In this document: positions 57,301-64,000 of the stretch, piece after piece
Position numbering within the stretch: position 1 is the first letter of the stretch
How the letters are laid out: each line of letters opens with the position of its first letter
Assembly: GCA_002179805.1 (NCBI GenBank)
Contig: NAVB01000136.1
Coordinates: forward strand, 41,314 to 105,313
Source of the DNA: Acanthamoeba lenticulata
Lineage: Eukaryota; Discosea; Longamoebia; Acanthamoebidae
Direction: 5' to 3'
Length of the DNA: 64,000 nucleotides
Notes under the pieces: model-generated
What the model saw: the letters and a program-made list of their open reading frames with translations, nothing else
Told to the model about the DNA's origin: nothing
The model's database searches: none
Made by a program: the position numbers and the translations under genes

Positions 57301-60300
57301 CGTGTGCGACAGCGGGCGCACGGGGCGGTACTGCGAGGCCTTTGTCTCGTCCAGCTCGAGCACCGACTCGTCGACCATCGCCATCGGTGCGCCCCCAGCC
57401 CTATTAAAAAGTTCACTCAATCTTGACGTGAGCGCTGACCTGGTGGCGATTGGGGAAACAGCCGTTGTTATCCCCGTCGTGGTGGTCATCTTCGCCCTGC
57501 TCGCGCTGCTGATCCTCGTGCTGGTCGGAGTCATCAAGTTCAGAGGCAAGGCCACGGACGACTGGGAGATCGATTACAACGAACTCGAGGTGGGCGAGCA
57601 GCTCGGTGCCGGTGGCTACGGCGAAGTGCACAAGGCCATGTGGAAGGGCACCGAGGTGGCCGTCAAGGTCATGGCCGCCGAGAAGATCACGAAAGAGATG
57701 GAGAAGAGCTTCCACGATGAAGTGCGCGTGATGACGTCGCTGCGACACCCGAACGTGGTGCTGTTCATGGCAGCATCGACCAAGCCGCCCAAGATGTGCA
57801 TCGTCATGGAGTTCATGTCCCTCGGCTCCCTCTTCGACGTACCCATTTCCCCTCCTCACTGTTGTTGAGTTCTTCGTTCGCTTTGCTGACTTGGTCCCTC
57901 TCCTGTGCGTTCAGTTGCTCCACAACGAGCTCATTCCAGAGATTCCGTTCGTGCTCAAGGCCAAGATGGCCTACCAGGCGTCGAAGGGCATGCACTTCCT
58001 GCACTCGTCGGGCATCGTGCACCGCGACCTCAAGTCGCTCAACCTGCTGCTCGACAACAAGTGGAACGTCAAGGTGTCCGACTTTGGCTTGACCAAGTTC
58101 AAGGAGGACGCCCACAAGGGCGGCGCCGCAAACAACGCGGCCGGGAGCGTGCACTGGACGGCGCCAGAGGTGCTCAACGAGTCGGGCGAGGTGGACTGGA
58201 TTCTGGCGGACGTTTACTCGTTCGGGATCGTGCTGTGGGAACTGCTCACTCGCGAACAGCCCTACTTTGGCCTCAGGTATGATCCTCACAGAGGTCAGTC
58301 TTGCTATTTAAACAAGAATGCTCACCGCATCCTTTTCTATCCGCAGCCCAGCAGCGGTGGCAGTAGCAGTGATTCGCGACAACATCAGGCCGACCATGCC
58401 GGACATCCTCACGTGCCCGCCTGAGTACGAGGAGCTCGTGACGAGCTGCTGGCACGTGGACCCGGTCATCCGGCCGACGTTCCTCGAGATCATGACGCGT
58501 CTCTCCTCCATGCACGGCGAGTCGACCTCGACCGGCATGACCTCCAAGACCTCGTCCTCCTCCTCCAGTGGAGCGACTTCACAAGGACAACCCAAGGCCG
58601 CGCAGCAACACCACAGCTTCAGCTCGTGGACACTGCCCTCGACCCACGGCTCGGGCTCAACTGGCTCGTCATCGTCCTCCAACGCCTCCAAGAACTTGTC
58701 GGCGGCGCACGCGGCCACTGGCGGAGTGCGCGCGCCTGAGGGCGAAGTGACAATCGTGTTCACGGACATCACGCGCGCCGCCTCGCTCTGGGAGTTCAAC
58801 GCCGCAGCCATGCGCGACGCCACACTGCTCCACAACGAGACATTGCGCGCGGCGCTCAAGCGGCACCGGGGCTACGAGGTCGTGTTTGTGCGCGACCGCA
58901 ACAGCGGCGAGGGCTCCTTCTGCATGGCCTTTCAGCACACGAGCGACGCTCTCGCCTGGTGCTGCGACGTCCAGCGCGCACTGCTCGAGGTCGAGTGGCC
59001 CGAGGCCCTGCTCAACCATCCGGGCGCGGCAGAGGAGTGGGGCGACACAGACGATCGGGTGGTGTTCAAGGGCCTGCGGGTGCGGATGGGCGTGCACGTG
59101 GGCGTGCCCAAGGTGGTGCGCGATCCGATGACGAGGCGCGTGGAGTACATCGGCCCCGTGGTCAACGCCGCGGCGCGCATCACGGCCATGACTCACGGCG
59201 GCCAGGTCGTCATGAGCCACGTTACCCGCGACAAGTTCCTCGCTGCCGCGACGCAGGTGGACCACACCGACGCCACTGACGGCGGTGAAGAGGCGGTCAC
59301 GGTGGCAAGAGCCGAGGCCCGGCTGGTGGCACTGGGCAAGTTCGAGATGCCAGACGTGCCGCAGGGCGCGCGCCTCTTCGAGCTCAAGGTCGAAGGCCTC
59401 GAGGCCCGCTTCTTTGGCGGCGTCGCTCAGGATGGCGAGGGGACGTCGTCTTCGGGCGCGACTGGCAGCGAGGGGAACAAAGAGGATCGGAGCCACACGT
59501 CGGGCTCGAGCGGCAGTGGGGGCGGCAACATGCAGACGGCGGTGGGCGAGGGGATGATGTTCAAGGAGGACACCTTCCTCACGTCAGCCAACCTGTGCCG
59601 GTGGATCATCGACTTCCACGAGATCGCGCTCGGCAAGCAGGTGGGCCTCGGGTCCTACGGCGTGGTCTACCGCGGCAAGTGGAAGGGCGTCGACGTGGCG
59701 GTGAAGCGGTTCATCAAGCAGAAGCTCGACGAGCGGCGCATGCTCGAGTTCCGCGCCGAGATGGCCTTCTTGTCGGAGCTGCACCACCCGAACATCGTGC
59801 TTTTCATCGGCGCGTGCGTCAAGAAGCCCAACCTGTGCATCGTGACCGAGTTCATGAAGCAGGGCTCGCTCAAGGACATCCTCGCCAACAACGCCATCAA
59901 GCTCACGTGGAAACAGAAACTGCGCATGCTGCGGTCAGCGGCACTCGGGATCAACTACCTGCACTCGCTGGAGCCGGTGATCGTGCATCGGGACCTGAAG
60001 CCGTCGAACCTGCTGGTGGACGAGAACTGGAACGTGAAGGTGGCCGACTTTGGGTTCGCGCGCATCAAGGAGGAGAACGCCACCATGACCCGCTGTGGCA
60101 CGCCCTGCTGGACGGCGCCAGAGATCATTCGCGGAGAGAAGTACAACGAGCGGGCCGACGTGTTCTCGTTCGGGGTGATCATGTGGCAGGTGCTGACGAG
60201 GCGCGAGCCCTTTGCCGGACGCAACTTCATGGGCGTGTCGTTGGACGTGCTCGAGGGCAAGAGGCCCCAGATTCCGGGCGACTGCGTGCCGGAGTATCGG

Positions 60301-60426
60301 AAGATGATGAAGAAGTGCTGGCACGGGTCAGCGGAGAAGAGGCCCACGATGGAGGCTGTGGTGGCCTTCTTTGAGGCCCAGGTCGGCGACGACACCGATG
60401 GCTTTGCTCCCGCAGCAGGCGTGTAG
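54362..60426 (+). CDS. Receptor: two PstS-like domains, TM, kinase, nucleotide-cyclase domain, kinase
   Basis: Fourteen exons (54362-54446, 54520-54619, 54692-54752, 54841-54978, 55057-55362, 55435-55748, 55820-56169, 56243-56490, 56531-56701, 56776-56917, 56985-57386, 57462-57838, 57915-58276, 58347-60426) give exactly 1711 aa. After a signal peptide come two tandem phosphate-binding-protein (PstS) type domains, each with the GEVL-x-IF-GNITMWND-I-x-x-NP block (WAGNITMWND; FLGNITMWND). An EGF-like Cys cluster (about 724-755) and one TM span (about 773-797) follow. Kinase 1 (about 814-1073) has GAGGYGEV, VAVK, HRDLKSLN and DFGLTK. A class III cyclase domain (about 1150-1369) has VFTDITRAA and VNAAARITAM. 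Kinase 2 (about 1445-1694) has GLGSYGVVY, HRDLKPSN and DFGFAR. Both kinases look catalytically complete and are TKL-like. It is probably an environmental sensor; the ligand is unknown, phosphate or another anion being a guess from the fold. Confidence 0.93.
59673..60326 (+). repeat. Copy A of near-identical inverted kinase-domain duplication
   Basis: 654 bp of kinase 2 match the reverse complement of 63347-64000 without indels. The six differences I noted are all third-position and synonymous (for example TCA/TCG, TGT/TGC, CCA/CCG). Similarity stops abruptly after GGCACGG. Confidence 0.93.
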
Positions 60427-60783
60427 GTAAACGGAGTGTAATAAACAGAACCACACGTTCATTACAGGGCAACACGAATCGTAAAGCCAAAGGAATGGTT
60501 TTTCCTGCAGTCCTCCTCCTTCCTTTCAGGTTGAGAGCCATTCAAGGAATGAATGTAGCTGGTGAAACGGCGCGTGAGGGCCGAACCTCCCATGGCCTCG
60601 GATTTCTGGTTGTACGACGCGATCGGGAGCACTGTACCAAGAGTGGTCGGGCAGCAATCTTGTGTTGCTTTCAAGAGCCAATGCCATGCCGAACCCAACT
60701 ATATAAAGCTGGCACGACCTGGTGCCTGCTTATCCTTTCGCTCGAACCGACGCTACCACAAGATCTTGAGATACTTGGTGCTG
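60427..60783. other. Intergenic region between receptor kinase and glycoside hydrolase genes
   Basis: 357 bp. AATAAA at about 60440 may be the receptor's polyadenylation signal, and a TATA box lies at 60700. The open plus-strand frame here (to 60784) has no family signal. Confidence 0.5.
60700..60707 (+). promoter_or_regulatory. Candidate TATA box of the glycoside-hydrolase-like gene
   Basis: TATATAAA lies 77 bp upstream of the ATG at 60784, flanked by G/C-rich sequence (AACTATATAAAGCTGG). Confidence 0.55.
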
Positions 60784-62377
60784 ATGTGCTTCCCGTTCTC
60801 TCCTTGGCCATGTGTATTGCTAGCCCTGTTGGTTGCCCTTGCTTCGTGGCCAAGCGAGGCTGTTGTCCAGAAAGCCGTGTGGAGTGACAAGTTGGTGGAC
60901 TCAATTGGCTTCAACATCCATTTACACTACGACAAAAGCTGCTACAATGCTGGCTACCAATCTTTCAAGAAGATCTTCTTGGCCCTCGGCGCTCGCCACA
61001 TTCGTGATGCTATGGTTGACACGAGTATCTATTCCCTTCCCTTGTTTGGTTCTGAATGAAGGCTTGAGCAACTGATGCCATCCATGGACCACTGTTTGCA
61101 GCTTGGAAACCCTACTACGACAGGTTGAACGAGCTGGGCAGAGCTGGAGTTAAATCTCAGCTGCAAGCAGACTACACAGCCTCAGCCTCCCTGATAGCTA
61201 CATACCCGCTGAGGGTTCTGGACTCGATGGAGCGTTACGAAGGTCCCAATGAGCTCAACATCCGGAAAGGTTTGAGTGGCAACTGGACAACCATCCTCAA
61301 GTCATTCGTGCCTCTGCTCTGGAATGTACAGTTTTTAGGCTATGTTGCATCTTCAACGTTTTATCAAGTCCTAATTCTGTGCTCCTTCTCCAGAATCACA
61401 ACAAGTCCTACCCGGTGGTTGGACCCTCGCTCACAACAGAAGCCGCTTATCAGGCCTTGGGCAACATCAGCGCCTACGTTGACTTCGGCAACATGCACAA
61501 CTACTTCAGCTGGCGCCACCCAGGCACCAAAGGCTGGGGCGGTTCGAGCGCGCAGGGCGTTTGCTGTGCGGGCAGCATCGCATGGAGCTTGAACATCACA
61601 GCCGTTACTAGTGGATCCAAGCCAATCATGACGACGGAGACCGGCTACATCACCACCCATGCGACGCAACCCAAGAATGTGGAGTTCAACATCCCATTCG
61701 ACGTGCAGACCAAGTACGAGTTGCGGATGTTCACGATGCAGCTCTTGAAGGGCGTGGAGCGCACGCTGCACTACGAGTTCTGTGACTTTGCAGATGACCC
61801 CGGCTGGTTCGGCATTGTCGCCGTCAACCCAAACAATGCGTCTGACATCATGCCCAAGCCAGCTTACTGGGCGCTCTACAACTTCATTCGCCTGCTTTCC
61901 GACCCCGGCACTCCCATGACATCAACTTCATCTCTCGTATACGGTGCGTAGTCACCTTTAGTTCTTTTCCATACAATGCTGATCAGCTGGAGTTCAGAGA
62001 TTTCGGGCGCTCCAACGACCCTGCAAAGCCTGGTGCTGCAGAGGCGCCAGGGGTCGTTCTACCTGCTCCTTTGGCTCGAGGCTGAGGGCTGGCGTGTGGA
62101 GAGCAACAAGACCGTGGGTCATTACGTCTCTGTGCCAGCTGTCAACGTGAGCTTGAGTCTTCCCGGATTCCGATCGAGGCTAGCGAGTCCAGCCACAGCC
62201 TATCGCTTCGATCCTGCCTCAGGGTGCCTCTCCATAGCCTCAGTGGGGCTGACAGCCAACGGAACAGCTTGGCAGCTATCGTCCCTTCGGGTGGATGACT
62301 CCGTCCTTGTGCTGCACCTCAATCCCGCGAACAAGACCGCTTGGCAGCCGCCCAGTGATGTACACCTCTGCCAGTGA
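60784..62377 (+). CDS. Secreted glycoside-hydrolase-like TIM-barrel protein
   Basis: Four exons (60784-61024, 61102-61325, 61394-61943, 61998-62377) give 464 aa. A signal peptide (CVLLALLVALASWPSEA) precedes a clan-A-like (beta/alpha)8 barrel: SIGFNIHLHYDKSCY, LGARHIRDAMV, then YEGPNELN, where the Glu after Asn-Pro-type context is the likely acid/base. DFGNMHNYFSWRHPG and IMTTETGYITT, with the likely nucleophile Glu, follow. The two glutamates lie about 150 residues apart, as in clan A enzymes. The last about 130 residues form a beta-rich accessory domain (GSFYLLLWLEAEGW). Bacterial secreted proteins with a similar LGVRHIRDG ... GPNE layout exist. The substrate is unknown; breakdown of cell-wall polysaccharide from prey or from the cyst wall is an inference. 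Confidence 0.78.
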
Positions 62378-62448
62378 TACACTTCACGACAGTGGGGCTG
62401 ATGTTAACGTGGCCTCAGGGCAAAGCAATAACCTTCTGAACCTCTTTA

Positions 62449-63077
62449 TCATTGCTGCAATGCGGCTCGAACGTTCATCAACCTTTCACTGATGTCGCGA
62501 CACGCCTCGTCCATGTTGCGGGCCACAGCTTTGCGCAATTCCTCCTCTTGCAGGCGATGGCTTTCGAGTTCTTGTTGCCTTTTTGTTTGTTCTTCCATCC
62601 TCACGCGACGCTCCTCTTGTAGTGTCGCCTCAAAGAGGAGACGTTCCTCCTGGCGAAGCCGCTTTTCCTCCTGCCGTGCTTCTTCAAGCTCTTTCAAGCG
62701 ATGAGACAGTTCTTCTGATGGGCAGCAGTTCTCCTCGTCCTGTGGCTCTTGTTTCTCAACAGCACTTCTTGCTTCGACTGTTGGTCCGCTTCCTCCTTGG
62801 TGCTTGGTGCTTTGGGCTTGACTTGGACCACGTAGAAGCCTCCGTTCAGCTTCCCAGCAAGAACTGTGGTGGAAGGTCCGCGCTCTGGTTTCTCCATAAA
62901 GAACACCTCTTCGAGGACATGGCTTGTGGCCTGAAGTGCTCTCGTCATTGCGTGCTTCACCTTGACAATTGCCTCCTTGCTGTATGGATCCGCAATGGCG
63001 TGGAACAAAATCGGCTTGGCTGCAAGGCGCATGTCCAGGGTTGTGGGGATCGCGTACACTTGCGTAGGCTTGTTCAT
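62449..63077 (-). CDS. Small charged coiled-coil protein, structure unresolved
   Basis: The 5' part (63077 down to about 62820) reads MNKPTQVYAIPTTLDMRLAA ... VFFMEKPERGPSTTVLAGKL and NGGFYVVQVK, a compact soluble domain. The 3' part (about 62800 down to the TGA at 62449) is in another frame, shifted by two. It is a highly charged helix (LKELEEARQEEKRLRQEERL ... MEEQTKRQQELESHRLQEEE), predicted coiled coil. No GT-AG pair I tried joins the two frames in phase, so an unusual intron, a frameshift or an assembly error is involved. The function is unknown. It lies between the glycoside hydrolase and the duplicated kinase. Confidence 0.5.
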
Positions 63078-63237
63078 GTTCTGGATGTAATGTCGGTCCC
63101 TACCTCCTGATGGTCTGCCCTCATTGATCCCCAGACCTGATCACAAAAGCAGGGACGTGGCAAGGGGCTGGAAAAAAATTGAAAAATTAAAAAATTAAAT
63201 ATTTATTTGAATAAAGGAAAAAAAGAATGAAAAGCAG

Positions 63238-64000
63238 CTACACATGGTGGGGCTGGGCCGTGGCTTCAGCGGCGTCATCGTCATCGCCGATCTGAGAATC
63301 AAAGAAGGCAACAACCTCATCCATACGAGGCCGCTTCTCCTGCACACCGTGCCAGCACTTCTTCATCATCTTCCGGTACTCCGGCACGCAGTCGCCCGGA
63401 ATCTGGGGCCTCTTGCCCTCGAGCACGTCCAACGACACGCCCATGAAGTTGCGTCCGGCAAAGGGCTCGCGCCTCGTCAGCACCTGCCACATGATCACCC
63501 CGAACGAGAACACGTCGGCCCGCTCGTTGTACTTCTCCCCGCGGATGATCTCCGGCGCCGTCCAGCAGGGCGTGCCGCAGCGGGTCATGGTGGCGTTCTC
63601 CTCCTTGATGCGCGCGAACCCAAAGTCGGCCACCTTCACGTTCCAGTTCTCGTCCACCAGCAGGTTCGACGGCTTCAGGTCCCGATGCACGATCACCGGC
63701 TCCAGCGAGTGCAGGTAGTTGATCCCGAGTGCCGCCGACCGCAGCATGCGCAGTTTCTGTTTCCACGTGAGCTTGATGGCGTTGTTGGCGAGGATGTCCT
63801 TGAGCGAGCCCTGCTTCATGAACTCGGTCACGATGCACAGGTTGGGCTTCTTGACGCACGCGCCGATGAAAAGCACGATGTTCGGGTGGTGCAGCTCCGA
63901 CAAGAAGGCCATCTCGGCGCGGAACTCGAGCATGCGCCGCTCGTCGAGCTTCTGCTTGATGAACCGCTTCACCGCCACGTCGACGCCCTTCCACTTGCCG
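63238..64000 (-). CDS. Protein kinase domain, C-terminal end of a second receptor-kinase gene (5' part outside window)
   Basis: The minus-strand frame enters at the right edge at GKWKGVDVAVKRF (VAVK lysine) and runs 253 residues to the TAG at 63238. HRDLKPSN, DFGFAR, the APE motif in TAPEIIRGEKY and the conserved kinase Arg near the end are present, so the domain looks active. It is identical in protein sequence to kinase 2 of the 54362-60426 receptor up to KKCWHG, then diverges (QEKRPRMDEVVAFFDSQIGD against AEKRPTMEAVVAFFEAQVGD). The rest of the gene, probably another multi-domain receptor or cyclase-kinase, lies beyond the window. The glycine-rich loop is outside. Confidence 0.9.
   Translation of the reverse strand, partial: GKWKGVDVAVKRFIKQKLDERRMLEFRAEMAFLSELHHPNIVLFIGACVKKPNLCIVTEFMKQGSLKDILANNAIKLTWKQKLRMLRSAALGINYLHSLEPVIVHRDLKPSNLLVDENWNVKVADFGFARIKEENATMTRCGTPCWTAPEIIRGEKYNERADVFSFGVIMWQVLTRREPFAGRNFMGVSLDVLEGKRPQIPGDCVPEYRKMMKKCWHGVQEKRPRMDEVVAFFDSQIGDDDDAAEATAQPHHV
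63347..64000 (-). repeat. Copy B of near-identical inverted kinase-domain duplication
   Basis: Reverse complement of 59673-60326 over at least 654 bp, continuing past the window edge. The differences seen are silent. Confidence 0.93.

Overview
This window looks like nuclear DNA of a free-living amoeba, most likely Acanthamoeba or a close relative. Genes are packed with 0.1-0.5 kb gaps on both strands. Most are cut by many short GT-AG introns (about 45-170 nt), coding exons are GC-rich with G/C third positions, and introns and flanks are A/T-rich. The proteins are eukaryotic (cohesin SMC1, TAF6, TFIP11, a Sin3 PAH domain, F-box, VPS9), and the receptor kinase carrying a nucleotide-cyclase domain between two kinase domains is of a kind known from Acanthamoeba. 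The organism call is inference; no search was run. Exon joins were worked out by hand, and for nearly every gene the intron phases add up exactly.

Left part (1-20.7 kb): a HEAT-repeat protein (minus, runs off the left edge), a BOULE/DAZ-like RNA-binding protein, a small membrane-protein gene, a Varp-like VPS9 protein, a phytanoyl-CoA-dioxygenase family protein, a Bud6-like domain fused to 6-phosphofructo-2-kinase/fructose-2,6-bisphosphatase, a secreted MRH-domain protein, an ER thioredoxin-fold protein ending in KDEL, an acidic coiled-coil protein, an FBXO31-like F-box protein and a single-PAH Sin3-like protein.

Middle part (20.7-40.8 kb): an anchored alpha/beta hydrolase of bacterial type, an intronless secreted G8-domain protein, an EF-hand purple acid phosphatase, DUSP12/YVH1, a persulfide dioxygenase-rhodanese fusion, an unrecognised 657-aa protein, a UBA-like/coiled-coil protein ending in a Rho-like GTPase domain, and a STEAP-type metalloreductase.

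Right part (40.8-64 kb): SMC1, TAF6 and TFIP11 (nuclear machinery; TAF6 and TFIP11 share a 181-bp divergent promoter), an unrecognised type I membrane protein, a glutathione S-transferase, a 1711-aa receptor with two PstS-like ectodomains, two kinase domains and a divergent cyclase domain, a secreted glycoside-hydrolase-like protein, a small coiled-coil gene with unresolved structure, and the 3' end of a second kinase gene. That kinase is an inverted, almost identical copy of the receptor's last kinase domain.

No operon, CRISPR array, rRNA or tRNA gene was recognised. The strongest leads are the domain fusions (Bud6-like/PFKFB; UBA-like/coiled-coil/Rho), the receptor kinase-cyclase-kinase architecture, and the 654-bp inverted kinase duplication that differs only at synonymous positions where I compared it.
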